This document shows, one piece after another, positions 47,803 through 59,196 of a stretch of DNA of 64,000 nt (position 1 is the first letter of the stretch; the number at the start of each line of letters is the position of its first letter). Position numbers and translations under genes: made by a program. Source of the DNA: Stachybotrys elegans (Eukaryota > Ascomycota > Sordariomycetes > Hypocreales > Stachybotryaceae); assembly GCA_020746835.1 (NCBI GenBank), contig JAGPNK010000005.1, positions 868,001-932,000 of the forward strand. Direction: 5' to 3'. Under the pieces are notes generated by a model that searched no databases, was not told the origin of the DNA, and worked only from the letters and a program-made list of their open reading frames with translations.

Positions 47803-50288
47803 ATGGCGCCAGGGAAACGAAATGTGCGCATGGCTGCGGGAGCCGGCCCAAAGGAACGGCGGAGGAAAGCCCAGAGATCACAGTATGATCCGACTGCTCC
47901 CATTCCTGAGGGCTTGGTCGCCAAGCCTGCCATCCCCCGGCTGAAGCACCATTCCTACTATGAGTTTGTCCCCAACAAGGACAAGAAGAAGAAACTTGAG
48001 TTCGAGGTACCATAGATGGGAGAACGCGGTGGATACTTTGTCTTGAGGCAGCTAACACGGGTTATCAGATCACCAACAAGGCCACCCCTCCTCCTGGCTT
48101 CGAATTCATCCCGAGCGGAAACCCAGAACTGACGACAGCATGCAAAGAGTTGTCTAGGGACAAGGATGCCATGTACTTTATCGTCTCGGTATGCATCCCT
48201 TGGCCCCGTATGGTGTTGCTATCAAGGCTGACAAGGAGTCCCAGAAAGCGAGGGACGGCGAGACCAACAACCTGTCCAATCAAGTGCACCGCATAGGACA
48301 TCAGTTTCGGCAGACCATCATCGAGGAGGCTCGGGCAACTTTGAAGCACGTTTCGCGAAGCAATCCTGTCGCCACTGACGGAAAACCAGAGCCGATACCC
48401 GAGTCCCAGGAAGAGTACAATGAACAGGTTGATGCTGTGATACGGGATCTCTTTCCTAGGATACCTCACACAGATCGCAAAATCATCATCGAGCATGCTT
48501 TTCAGTTCAATCGGGTTTGTAACACATATTCAAAAAATCCAGGTGCCAGTGACTAACATCATCGAGCAGACCCAAAACCCCAGAGGCAGCGATCGAGATC
48601 GAGTTGGGCTGTCGGCCGATATCACTCTTGCCAGGCGGGTTCAGCTGGCAGTGCTTGCACATATTCGTCATAATCACACCCGATATGACGAGCTGCTCAA
48701 GGAGACGAAGTGGGAATCGGCCCGCAAGGTCGTCGAATCCCTCTGTCTCGACATCCTCGTCAAGTGGCGAGGTGACGAGGAGACAGGCCGAGATCAGCTT
48801 GATGAAATCCTGCGAGAAGTCGTCGTGATATCTGATTCGGAGGATGAGTCGGGTGATGACGATGATGGTGACTCTGACATGGAGATTGATCAAGGTACAG
48901 AGAGACCGCTTGTCTCTGCACAGCCAAACCATGCATCTCAGCAGCCTGCATCGAATGTGCCCAGGACACCCGGCTCCACGCTATCAGGCCACGATTCAAG
49001 GAATACCAAGACCCAGGGTCCAAGCCGCGTATCAAAAACGGATCGCATGGCCGAGAAGAGAAACCAAAGGGGCTTCAAAAGGTATCAAGCTTGGCAGGAG
49101 GCCATCGCACGGAGAAACCAACATGTCGAGCCCGAGGGACCCAGGCCCATTGCTTTGGAAACATATGCTCGCCCCGGCCAACCGGAACCAATATCTTCAC
49201 CTCCCCCCTTTCTCTCCGCTGCTTCCCAGGACCTTCGGACTGGCGGAGGACCCCGATCCTATCACGATCCGTTGCCACCACCCAGCTATGTCGCTCAACA
49301 GCCTCCGGTATGTTCTCAGCCACCAAGGACGTTTCCCTCGCACGCTCCAAGTTTTGCTCCCCCAGCTCCGCTCGGGTTTGAACAGGTGATGTCTGCCAAT
49401 CATGAGCAATCGTACTACCGCCGTGGAAGCTCCCCAGTAGTACACGGACTCCAAGATATGTTGGTCCGCTCCATTGAGCCAGCATCTCCGGATGCAATGC
49501 AGCCATCCTTTGTTCGTTCGCTGCCCCCGAGAAGGCAAGAAGTCATAGATCTTACCCCTGCATCTCCTCCCGGGGGCCATGTACCCCGTCGGCTTACTTT
49601 GGACTCGCCCACCAGAGGCGCACCGGTACCGCAGGATGGAGCATATTTTGTCCGCCGTGTGGTAAGCGATGGCCGCTCGCACGCAGCTCCAGGTTTCAAC
49701 GAACCGCACGGGTACAATCTCAAAGCTCCTCGTAACTTCAACGATGCGCCTGCTCGTTACGAAGGCAATCCTAGTCATTCCTACCCTCTTCGGTCGCAGG
49801 TTCCAGATCCTGGTGTCTTAAGAAGGCCTATCAGCACCTCAAGACCACCACTTGGCGCTCGCCAGAATCCCGTCATTATGGAGGACCGTGGTGGATTCTT
49901 TGAAAGGGTGCCAAATACTCCTCTGTCCCCTGTGACGAGGGTAGGTGTCCATGGTCCTGGAGCGATTCAGCGGCAGCACCCGGTTTTTGAGTCGAATATG
50001 CCGATCCAGCCTCCCCATCCCCTGCGGGAACAGCACGATGGACACGGCGTTGGAATCATCACGACTGCACGCCCTTTCTCATCACCACAACGAGGCCATG
50101 CTCGGTCCAGGTCAGGCCCTTTCGGAGTCTCTGCCCAGCAACCGGCGCCGTTTAGTCGTTTGGCGCCGAGCCACGAAGCACCACCATACCTGGGTCATAA
50201 TCAAGTGCGTGTTGGGCAACAACGCGTCGCACCACACGGTTTTTCGGCTGATCCTCGTCAACCTCCCCATATCATTGTTCTCGACTAA
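47803..50288 (+). CDS. DUF2293-domain protein
   Basis: Conserved fungal protein of unknown function, 770 aa from exons 47803-48006, 48069-48188, 48245-48514 and 48570-50288. A basic N-terminus (KRNVR, KERRRKAQR, NKDKKKK) is followed by a DUF2293-type helical block running from NNLSNQVHRIGHQFRQTI through IIIEHAFQFNR to RRVQLAVLAHIRHNHTRYDELL (about 132-270). An acidic patch follows (DSEDESGDDDDGDSDMEID). The final 450 residues are disordered, rich in P, S, R and Q. The basic N-terminus and acidic patch suggest a nuclear or nucleolar protein, but that is inference. The third exon's acceptor could also be 48235, which would add three residues. Confidence 0.82.
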
Positions 50289-51352
50289 ACGCTTTGGCTT
50301 TATTTGGCATTATACCCCATTCATTGCCTATTTGGAAGTTGGTGGTCGGTTGTGCATGGTGGTGTTCCGTTCGTGGATACGTTTTGCATTACAGGATGGA
50401 TGGATGGTGTTGGGATGGCATGGGCCAGTTGTCTTTACAATGAGCGTCTATAGATGGATCTTGATACCCCCGGTAGCTGTTGAATTATACGTTTCCATTT
50501 CGACGAGTAGATGCAACGACAGGACGGCACAAGTTCCTCAACTCACTCAGATTTGTCGTGCATATATTTCTACAGAGGTGGACTTTTGTAACGTAGCAAA
50601 CGTCGGGGTGGTTACGTCTAATTTTTCGGCCGCTGCATCGGCGGTCTTGCAAGATCACGGGTTATTCTCAGAATGTTCATAACGGTGCTTAATTACTTAC
50701 TCACGTTTTCCAAGTCTAAGTGATTTCCCGAACAAAAAAATGTTCCTATTAGTCCTTGTTGGGTGTGTTCTGTTGGGTGCCCCGATACAGGGTAGTCTAT
50801 TTCCTTACAACTTCCACATGGCAAATGCAGACAGAACTTTATTCCAGCTTAAGTGGTATCTCAGATAGAATGGATTAGATAACTAAGTTACCGTTATTCT
50901 ATTCAATATTGGTGTTTGGTTACTGGGCTCTTGACTGAGTACCGTCTGTTTTGCAAGCAATGGTTGGGGTTATTGCAGAGGGTGACTGGGTATCCCAATA
51001 CTGGATTGTGTCAGGACGAGAAGCAGTATGCGGTACGAGGTGGAAGAGACAGCAGTAACAAGGGCCAAGATTAAAAGCAACTGTAAGGGTGGTGGTACTC
51101 TGACAACCGAAATAGATTGTATATTGGACTCGCCACTAGTATTCACGTAGACCATTAGCCTTTACCGTTGTTCTTTTCTTGATCCCTACACACGCTTGCT
51201 CTATCATAAATGTGTCACACAAACGGCTGCTAAACATAATATGATTCTATCATTGCGGGTATACATTCAAGGCGTAACTGTGCTTCCTATATGCTCACCC
51301 CTTTCTTCCAATTTTTTTGCTCATTTTTTTCTTCTCTCACCAGCACGGCCAT
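50289..51352. other. Convergent 3' region, DUF2293 / RRP12
   Basis: 1.06 kb between two converging stops. It is AT-rich with no coding frames of note. It presumably contains both polyadenylation regions. Confidence 0.5.
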
Positions 51353-54300
51353 CTAACTCCGGCCTCGCTTGCCCTTGCCAACGCCGGCCAGAGACGCACC
51401 GTGCTTCTTTTCCACGCCCAAGCCTCTTCTTCCAGCTGCAATGCCGCCCTTTCCACTGTTTCCGCGGCCGCCGCCACGCATACCTCCCCTGCCTCGCATG
51501 CGGCCATTGCCTCGCTCCTTGCCGGGGCTGATCTTGGACTTAACAGCTGCAGCATCGTTCTCTTCCATTTCTTCCATATCGTCGTCGTCGTCATCCTGGT
51601 TCTTCCTGTTGGAGAACTTGAGACGACCGCCACGACCGCGCTTGGCCACGTCCTTGCCCTTGAGGGCAGCAACGTAGGCGCCGACACCGCTGGCCTCGGG
51701 GTTTGGCTCGTCGATGTCCATGGCGGCTTCGTCATCGCTGTCCTTGCCGAGGATGAGTTTGCCGTCGAGATCGACCTTGGCCTTGGTCTTTTGCGGCTTG
51801 CGGGTCTTGACGGGCTTGGTAGAGGAGATGTTGGCAAGAGCTTTCTTGTCGAGCAGATCGAGGGGCTCGTCTTCATCCTCAAGAATATAAGTCTTGCCGC
51901 CCTTCTTGGACTTCTTTGATGACTTGGGTGCAGCGTCCTCATCATCTGAGTTGTCAGACTCAGAGTCACTGCTGTACAGCGCTTGGTCATATTCGTTCTC
52001 GTATTGTCTCTTGGAGTCATCGCCATCCTCGTCACTGTCGCCGTCCTCACCCTTGGCCGCAGCCTTCTTCCTCTTAGCACGGTCCTTAGTTTTGCGGATG
52101 TTGACAAGCAGCTTCTTGTCTGCGTCGGGGCAGTGCTTGTGAATGATGTCAAAGCCGAAACGACGGACCATTCTTTCAATAATGTGCTTGACCTTGAGCT
52201 TGAAGTGACCCTTGTGCTCGTGACTCCAGACAATCAGGTTGGGCACGAGGGTCTCTAGACGTGGCATCATCAGCTCCACCGGCAGGCCAATGACACAGAC
52301 CTTGACAAAGCCCAGGCAGCTCTTGACAATTTCTCGGTTATTTGACGTCAGGAAAAGATCCATGGTTTGTACTAGATCCGAGAGAGTCTGTTCGCTCAAT
52401 GACGACCTGAACTCATGCAAAAGTCGGCTGAGGGCGGTGATGGAGGCAGAAATCATGTGAGGTGTGCTTCCCGCCAGACCAGCACTGACCATGGTGAAGA
52501 ATTCTTCGATGTTGGCTGTGACTGCAGGCGAGTCCTTGGGCATATGAGGAACCTTGCTGTTGTCAATCAAGACACCCTGCGCAGATGCCATTCGCTGTCC
52601 CATCTGGACAAGCAAATCATACGCCGTCTCGCGAGCCCGCTCATTTGTCTCCTTGCAGCAGATAACAATCTCACTGAGAACTGAAGGGATGAAGTGAAGG
52701 CTGTCTTCCGGCACGAAGGGAAGAAGGGCAGCGATAGCAGCCAGTCGCTCTCGCCGAGCAGGAGCAGACACCTTCTCTGTGCTGGCAAGGATAAGACCTT
52801 GCAGCTCAGCATTTCTCTCCGTCAAGGCAGCCTTGCCAATATCAGAGTCGGCCAAACGAGGGATAAGCTTATATGCCTTCTTCTGCAGCTGAGGCTCGTC
52901 CTCCTTGTAGATAATAACGGTAGCAATCTCGAAGAGAGCGGCAAAGCTTTCTCTTGGGAGGTAGGCCGACATTGTGATGACAAGATCCATCAGGGTCTGA
53001 GCAGTGGACGGCATGTGATCTTTGGGCTTTTGCGGCTTCTCCTTCTCTCCGGTGGCTGGGGCCTTCTGGAGCTCCGTTGCGAGCATCTTACTCACGCGGT
53101 CAAAAGTCTCCATCACTTCCGCGTTGGGTGTGACGCTGAGAAAAGCGTTGACAGTCTGGAGGATAGGTCCTCGGCTCTGGGGCAAAGTCTGCGTGTAAAC
53201 GTTGAAGAGGACCGCAAGCATGTTTCCAGAGAAGCCACCAAGATGAGCCAGATTCGTGCGAGCAGTCTCGCGTGTGACTCTGCTTTGGACGAGCATGTCT
53301 TCATCGTCCTCGGTGGCGTTTGCAATTGCTTGGTTTGATTCTATCAGGACTCTCAGGGCTCTGCACACGTCCAGTCGAAGATCCACCTGCTGGTAGAGAA
53401 GGTTGGCCAGCATCTCGGCAAAAGATTGGTCGAAGGCCTCTGGCAGATCAAGCGGGAGGTCGCAGTATCCAGGCAGGATAGACCAGATCTGCTGCACCAG
53501 AGTTTCATAGATCTTGATCTCCACCGTCTTCTCAGCCTGTCCATGATTCAATACTCGCTGAAACATAATTTCACTGAGAGGTACCAGTTCGGTTCTGAAG
53601 TGAGACAGGTTGGTGTTGCTGGTGAAGTCGCGCAAAATAGGCACCATCCAGGCACGACCGGGCTGACCCTTTGTGGGCTTCGCCAGGTTAAGCGGCAGCA
53701 CGGAGAGAACAGCCTCGGGACCCATGGCCCGAATGGCCTTCCCTAGCACCTCATCTGATTCCTTCTTGTGTCTGAAAGATGGGTTTTCGCGAATCTCACC
53801 GAGGGTCTTGGTGACATTCAGCATGATTGGGTTCGCCCTCCATCGTAGGGAATCGAAGATTGCCCCCAGGACTGTGAAGGTCTGCAGCCAAGCAGCTTGA
53901 TATTGAACAGTCAGCAGAGCCTCTGCAGACTTTGCAATCTTTTCCAAGACCTTCTCGTCATAGATGGATGGTTCAATGATGACTTGCTGAGGCACACAAT
54001 TGGCCATGAAGGAAACGAGACATTCGGAAGCCGAGATTCGAATGTTCTCCGAGTTGGACTCGAGGAATTGAGCAACCATCGAGAAAAGCTCAGGGAGGTT
54101 CTGGAAAGTCTCCTCGGGCTCCAACTGCGCTGAGACGTCGTAACCCCGTGAAAGGATAGCCAGCCAAGAAGGGACCAATTGGGTATCGTTAGGCGCGGGC
54201 CTCAGCTCTGAGATAATCTCCATAAGTCGAGGAAGCTTAGCCGACGACACCTCATCCGTCATGCCCTTGAAGATCATTTCAAAGATCTCAAAAGTGGCCA

Positions 54301-55147
54301 TCGACATGTATTCGTTCCCGGTCTTCGCGATACCCAGCAGCAGTTCACACAACGGCTCAATCTTCTTGCTTGGCCAGCCACCGCTAGCGGCAGCCACGGT
54401 CTTGGCCAGTTGTAGCGCATGGATCAGCGCAGGGTCGTGAGCATCAGAGGACTTCTTGGCCTTTCGCGCCTGTGCGGCCTTGGCTGCAATGTCCTCGAGG
54501 TTCTTCATCGCCGTCTGGGCGCACATGTCCGCCGCGGGGTGATCCAGCGAGGGACTTGGTGGGGGGTTCTTGAGCACCTTCTTGAGCGCATCCTGCGATC
54601 GCTTGCGGACCTTTGGTCTATGGTCGAGGCAGAGGGTCAACAGACCGGCGACGGCGCGGCGTGGGCTGATCTGGGACACTGAGAGTTCCCAGGACGCAGA
54701 GTCTTGAGCCACGAGCAGGGATTCGAGACATCCAATAGAGGTTCGAAGGAGAATCGGCTCCGCATCTTGCATTAGCAGAACGGGCGCAAGAAGGGTGAGG
54801 ATCTGGGTAAATTTTGATCGAAGAAGCGGCTGGGGAGCGTAGGGCGTAACAACGTCGAGAAGATAGACGACCGGCGCGGCCACCTCCACATTGACCTTTC
54901 CATTGCTGTTGGATTGCTGCAGAAGCGCGAGCAAAGCCGCAAAGTATCCCGTGGGCGTGGCGGGCGTGTTCTGGTCCTTCAATGTCGACTCGACGGCCTG
55001 TAGCACTACAACAGTCTGAAGCCAGTCAGTGTAAGGAAGGTATTCATTCATACGTCGGGTGAGGAGGGGGGGGCTAACCCGCTGCTGACTCTGAAGCCCC
55101 GGGGACTTGATCTTGTCCAGCTTCTCGGCCAAGGACGGTGTCGCCAT
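51353..55147 (-). CDS. RRP12: Ribosome biogenesis protein RRP12
   Basis: HEAT-repeat nucleolar export factor for pre-40S and pre-60S particles. Exons 55079-55147 and 51353-55015 give 1243 aa, the family's length. The 63-bp intron 55016-55078 is in frame and stop-free. Removing it gives LQSQQR-TVVVLQAVESTLKDQ, matching RRP12 proteins. The NUC173 core lies around residues 300-550 (SKKIEPLCELLLGIAKTGNEYMS, NENIRISASECLVSFM style). The C-terminus has a Lys/Asp/Glu-rich segment and an RG-rich tail (GRMRGRGGMRGGGRG) that ends GKGKRGRS, typical of nucleolar RNA contacts. The start at 55147 (MATPSLAEKLDKI) is the first ATG. It diverges from VPS29 across 376 bases. Confidence 0.95.
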   Translation of the reverse strand: MATPSLAEKLDKIKSPGLQSQQRVSPPLLTRRMNEYLPYTDWLQTVVVLQAVESTLKDQNTPATPTGYFAALLALLQQSNSNGKVNVEVAAPVVYLLDVVTPYAPQPLLRSKFTQILTLLAPVLLMQDAEPILLRTSIGCLESLLVAQDSASWELSVSQISPRRAVAGLLTLCLDHRPKVRKRSQDALKKVLKNPPPSPSLDHPAADMCAQTAMKNLEDIAAKAAQARKAKKSSDAHDPALIHALQLAKTVAAASGGWPSKKIEPLCELLLGIAKTGNEYMSMATFEIFEMIFKGMTDEVSSAKLPRLMEIISELRPAPNDTQLVPSWLAILSRGYDVSAQLEPEETFQNLPELFSMVAQFLESNSENIRISASECLVSFMANCVPQQVIIEPSIYDEKVLEKIAKSAEALLTVQYQAAWLQTFTVLGAIFDSLRWRANPIMLNVTKTLGEIRENPSFRHKKESDEVLGKAIRAMGPEAVLSVLPLNLAKPTKGQPGRAWMVPILRDFTSNTNLSHFRTELVPLSEIMFQRVLNHGQAEKTVEIKIYETLVQQIWSILPGYCDLPLDLPEAFDQSFAEMLANLLYQQVDLRLDVCRALRVLIESNQAIANATEDDEDMLVQSRVTRETARTNLAHLGGFSGNMLAVLFNVYTQTLPQSRGPILQTVNAFLSVTPNAEVMETFDRVSKMLATELQKAPATGEKEKPQKPKDHMPSTAQTLMDLVITMSAYLPRESFAALFEIATVIIYKEDEPQLQKKAYKLIPRLADSDIGKAALTERNAELQGLILASTEKVSAPARRERLAAIAALLPFVPEDSLHFIPSVLSEIVICCKETNERARETAYDLLVQMGQRMASAQGVLIDNSKVPHMPKDSPAVTANIEEFFTMVSAGLAGSTPHMISASITALSRLLHEFRSSLSEQTLSDLVQTMDLFLTSNNREIVKSCLGFVKVCVIGLPVELMMPRLETLVPNLIVWSHEHKGHFKLKVKHIIERMVRRFGFDIIHKHCPDADKKLLVNIRKTKDRAKRKKAAAKGEDGDSDEDGDDSKRQYENEYDQALYSSDSESDNSDDEDAAPKSSKKSKKGGKTYILEDEDEPLDLLDKKALANISSTKPVKTRKPQKTKAKVDLDGKLILGKDSDDEAAMDIDEPNPEASGVGAYVAALKGKDVAKRGRGGRLKFSNRKNQDDDDDDMEEMEENDAAAVKSKISPGKERGNGRMRGRGGMRGGGRGNSGKGGIAAGRRGLGVEKKHGASLAGVGKGKRGRS

Positions 55148-55523
55148 CTTGTCGAGACTCGGTCGCTGTAACTCGAGATATTCGGTGAATCGGACAACCA
55201 CAACTCGCTTTTGTGCCCGCGCGCCCAAATTTTTTGCAGAAAGTGCCTTATCCTTATCGGTCCCCCACCAGCATTTTTCTTAGTGCTAGCGCGATAAGAA
55301 TTATGGGGCGTCCCTGCCACCATGGTTGAGCGGAAGGCACAGCGACCCGTTATGACGATACAGCAGCACCTCACTTTGTCTTACCTCTTTATCCGAGTCG
55401 GCATACCGCAGTTCCAGGGCCCCTCCGCCAGCGCACCTAAGCATCAAGCTCCAGGCAGCTCCTCCGCGACGCCGTCCTCGCCTGCACCTTTGTCGCATAC
55501 TCTCAAGGGAAAGAGGGGGAACG
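55148..55523. promoter_or_regulatory. Divergent promoter RRP12/VPS29
   Basis: 376 bases between two divergent starts. AAATTTTTT at 55227-55235 (AAAAAATTT on the RRP12 strand, about 80 bases upstream of its ATG) resembles the yeast RRPE box of ribosome-biogenesis genes. No PAC box (GCGATGAG) is seen. Confidence 0.45.
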
Positions 55524-56287
55524 ATGGCTTTTCTAATTCTCGTCATTGGGGATATTCACATCCCCGACCGCGCGCTCGACATCCCAGCAAAGGTACCTCC
55601 CGCAGCGTCTCCGGCGTCCCCAGCCACCACCACCACCACCACCACCACCTCGTCCCGCCCGTGTTGTTGTGGCATGGCAGCTTACCGATTGCGCAGTTCA
55701 AGAAGCTCCTGTCGCCGGGAAAGATTGGCCAGACCCTGTGCCTGGGAAACCTGACGGACAAGCAAACCTACGAGTACCTGCGCTCCGTTGCGCCCGACCT
55801 CAAGATCGTCAAGGGCCGGTTCGATGTCGAGGCCACCTCTCTGCCGCTGACACAGGTGGTTACCCACGGCGGCATCCGAATTGGCTTCCTGGAGGGCTTC
55901 ACCCTCGTCTCGAACGAGCCTGACCTGCTCTTGGCCGAAGCGAACCGACTCGACGTCGACGTCCTGTGCTGGGGCGGCACTCATCGATTCGATGCCTTTG
56001 AGTACATGGACAAGTTCTTTGTAAACCCCGGAAGTGCTACAGGAGCCTATATCACCGGCTGGAACCAGGAGCAGGACCCCACGCCTAGCTTCTGCTTGAT
56101 GGATGTAGGTTTACATTGCATTGGACTCGGCGAACGTGAGTGGTTGACTGACGCAATATAGGTTCAAGGCATCTCGCTCACATTGTACGTGTACCAGCTG
56201 AGGAAGGATGACCAGGGCAACGAGACTGTCGCAGTAGAAAAGGTGACATACACCAAGCCGGTCGAGCCGTCAGCGGGCACCTCATGA
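55524..56287 (+). CDS. VPS29: Retromer subunit VPS29
   Basis: Metallophosphoesterase-fold subunit of the retromer cargo-recognition trimer on endosomes. Exons 55524-55592, 55697-56104 and 56162-56287 give 200 aa. Landmarks: LILVIGDIHIPDRA, LCLGNLTDKQTYEYL, VVTHGGIRIGFLEGF, GGTHRFDAFEYMDKFFVNPGSATGA, and the final beta strands SLTLYVYQL. The catalytic GNHE of true phosphoesterases is GNLT here, as expected for VPS29, which is not thought to be an enzyme. The first intron (104 bp) contains a CAC trinucleotide run. The start at 55524 is the only ATG that leads directly into the first strand. Confidence 0.97.
55625..55648. repeat. (CAC)n trinucleotide run in VPS29 intron 1
   Basis: Eight CAC/ACC units inside intron 55593-55696. 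They leave about 50 bases to the acceptor. Confidence 0.85.
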
Positions 56288-56641
56288 TGTTTCCTTTCCC
56301 AGGGTTAAAGGGGAAGTTGATTTGTCCCAATATAGAAGCACACGGAGCAATGGTGCGGTCAGTGTGAAGTTGATACCCGTATTCATTAATTCTTCGCGGC
56401 ATTATTATCCTGGAAGGGGGTTGTGGCTATTCATAGCGCCAGCATCTCCAACTAAAATATGTGATCGTGGGAACGAAAAACAAGAGAAAGATAAAATTAA
56501 AGAAAAAACAGTGCTGAAACTCCCGCATTTGGTATCTCTGTGTATGCAATGTTTCAATAGTTCCACCATCAGTCATGGCTATACAGGTAGTAGCAGACTC
56601 CAAACACCCAGTGCGCTATGCAAACTGTCGTAGTCATGTCA
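56288..56641. other. Convergent 3' region VPS29/SGO1
   Basis: 354 bases between converging stops. AT-rich, nothing else recognised. Confidence 0.5.
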
Positions 56642-58757
56642 TCAAAGCATCATACTTCGCCGTCTCGAGGCGCTCGTCTCCCTCGATACACCAGCTTCAT
56701 CTCCTTCAACAGCCGCAGAGGCCCGTCGAGAAGATCTCACTTGCCGTCCAGCAGTCTTTCGTCGTCCCTCCAATGCCTCTTGCTTCTCAGGTTGAGGGGA
56801 GGAAGTCGTAAACTCATAGACGTCAACCTCACTGCTCTCACTGGTCAAGCAAGTCATCTCACTGCTCTCGCTGCTCTCGGTCTCGCTTTCTGTGGGTTTC
56901 TGTTTCTCCTGAGCGGCGACCTCAGAGACTCGCTTAGCCGTTGAAGGCCGCTTCCGTCTCTCATTTCGTGTCTCCGTTGCAGGCTCAGGAAAGCCTGCGG
57001 TTTGGTCATCAGACAAGGCCGTTGGAGCAACGGACTCTTTGTCTACTGGAGGAATGTTTGTAGCAGGCAGGTCCTTCCAGGACTCCTCAACATCAGACTC
57101 GCGCTTGAGTTTAGGAATATCTTGGGCCACTTCGCATTGACTGGACCGTCGGGAATATCTCGTCTCGCCGGCAACAGCATCAAACAGTTCCTTAGTAGGT
57201 CGTCGCATCTTGTCTCTCAAGTTTGGTTCCGCGTAGCTGATAGCTGCTCTATTCCGCCTGCTAGGCCGAGATGTTTCCCCTTGGGACGAGATATCAGCCG
57301 GCGGCGGCGTATCACCCCCGTGGTCTGTGTTCGAGGCTACGGGCTCGGGAGAGCTCGGAGAAAGCAGAGCAGCCTCTTCGATGCTCGCTGCCGGTTCGCA
57401 GGGTACTTCGACAACTGCTGGCTGAGGAGGCTCCAACACAGGAACCTGTTCAATCTTGATGGGTGCTAGATTCCTCGGTTTCGCCTTGGGACGATCTTGT
57501 GTGGGCTTGGCTCGGCCAGAGTCCGCCTTGGCTGCGGCAACCTCATCAATGCCGGTGGGTTGTGAGCCTTTCTTAGGCGAGGCAACATCGTCGTTCGTGC
57601 TCTTTGCAGCTAGAGGCTTCCGGGAATGGCCTTGTGCAATTGGTCTTTGCTTGGCTTCCTTCCTTAAGCTGGCCAACTCTTTCAGAGTTCTTCCTTCGGC
57701 CTTTTCGCGGATTGAGACCTTTCCATTGGCTGTGCGGAGGGGTTGGTTTTCGTCTGTTACGCGTTGAACACTGGATGCTTCAACTTCATCTCGGGCTGCC
57801 AACTTGCGCTTCGAACCAATCTTGGCGGGAGGAGCCGCCGTGTTCTCTGACTTCAGCACCTCGTTGAGTTTAGGCGCTGGCTTTGACGGGGCTTCGGCCG
57901 CCTTCTTCACTTCCGCAATAGGCTCTCTCTTCTTGACAGGAGAAGGGGAGTGGTCGCGAAATTTCTCGGGCTCAGGCGATGGAAGCGTAACCGGCGGCTC
58001 GATGGTCACTCTGGGGCTAATGGGAGGGGCGCGTGAGGGTGAATCAATCTTGGTCTGCACATCGTCGATGAACTGCGACATTGGGGGAGGTCCCAGATCA
58101 GGCGAATCCACAGAGTCTACCTCGTCTGCCTCGGAACGAAGTGCCAGAATTTGCTCGGGGCTATACTTTGGTTAGCTTGCGCCTCCTCGTGTAAGCCAGG
58201 CAGGTGGCATACTTAAGTGACATCCTAGGGTAGGACTTGTTCTCGGAAATGTGCCCAAGCTCTTCTATGTCTCGCGCAACATCGCGCAAGCGCCTTTGCG
58301 AAGGACTGGGCCGGCCGCCACTGAAGCTCATGCGCTGCTTGATGACTGTCTTGCGGATGCGCGGCGAGTGTCTCTTCATGGGTGGCTCCAAGCCGAGGCC
58401 AGCAAGGAGAATACCCCATTCTGTAAGCTGCGATTCAAGCTTCGCCTTGATCGCCAGGGCGTGGTCGGCGATTCTTCTCGATTCATTGTCCTCGACCTGC
58501 TTTTCGAGCTCCAGAATACGGCCACGGAGCTCGAGGTTCTCAGATAGCATGCAGGCGCACTCATTTTCGAGCTCGCGGATGCGAAGCGCTCGGATGTTGT
58601 TTGACTTGGCGAGATCTCGGTTCTGTCGAAGCATTTTTCTCCTTACTGACGCCCAAGCCGGTCAGCACGCTGTAAACAACAATAGAAGTGGGCGTTGGGC
58701 CGACATACGTGTCTCAATGTTGTCCGAAGACATGGGGATTTCATTGAGTCTAGCCAT
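56642..58757 (-). CDS. SGO1: Shugoshin (centromeric cohesion protector)
   Basis: Recruits PP2A to protect centromeric cohesin and bridges to the chromosomal passenger complex. Exons 58709-58757, 58213-58645 and 56642-58160 give 666 aa. The N-terminal coiled coil (about 15-75) includes ETLRRKMLRQNRDLAKSNNIRALRIRELENE, the family signature. The C-terminal basic SGO motif is SRPSRRNRAAISYAEPNLRDKMRRP (about 460-485), needed for phospho-histone H2A binding. The linker is long, Pro/Lys/Ser-rich and disordered. The C-terminal SRRASAAVEGDE... stretch and RRRSMML end are basic. The second intron (58161-58212) was placed by frame. The gene diverges from DAD2 across 439 bases. Confidence 0.94.
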
Positions 58758-59196
58758 AGCTCATAATGTAGAAGTTTCCAGCCGCAAAAAAAAATCGTAA
58801 AAGGGGCGAACTGTCGGTGCCGGGTTGACTGGCGACTGTAATGCTGGTTCAGAGTGGTTCTCGAAGCTGGGATAATGCAGTGGTTGGGAAAGTGTCGGTC
58901 TAGGTGTGGGTGCCCAGCAGTTAATTTTTCCTGTTGCCTTATTTACTGCTTTCTGAGCTTGGTTAGTGCCGTAACCAGAGCGACCAGGACCGTTTTGTTT
59001 CTCGTTTCCAGAGGTGTACCTCATTGGGGCAAGCCACCCCCACCACTAAACCAATCAACGTCGCTTTGTACCTTGCTGTGAGGTGGGGTAGCTCTTCAGT
59101 ATCACAAGCAAGTGAGGCATTGCGTTCAAAGGCATTGCATCCAAACATCAAATCGATTCCTCTCTCCGAGCGCAACAATTCTCCTGCGCACTCAAC
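58758..59196. promoter_or_regulatory. Divergent promoter SGO1/DAD2
   Basis: 439 bases shared by two chromosome-segregation genes. A CCAAT box (ACCAATC at about 59050-59056) and a GGGGCGAAC word near SGO1 (about 58804-58812) are visible. No exact MCB (ACGCGT) site is present in the stretch. Confidence 0.45.
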
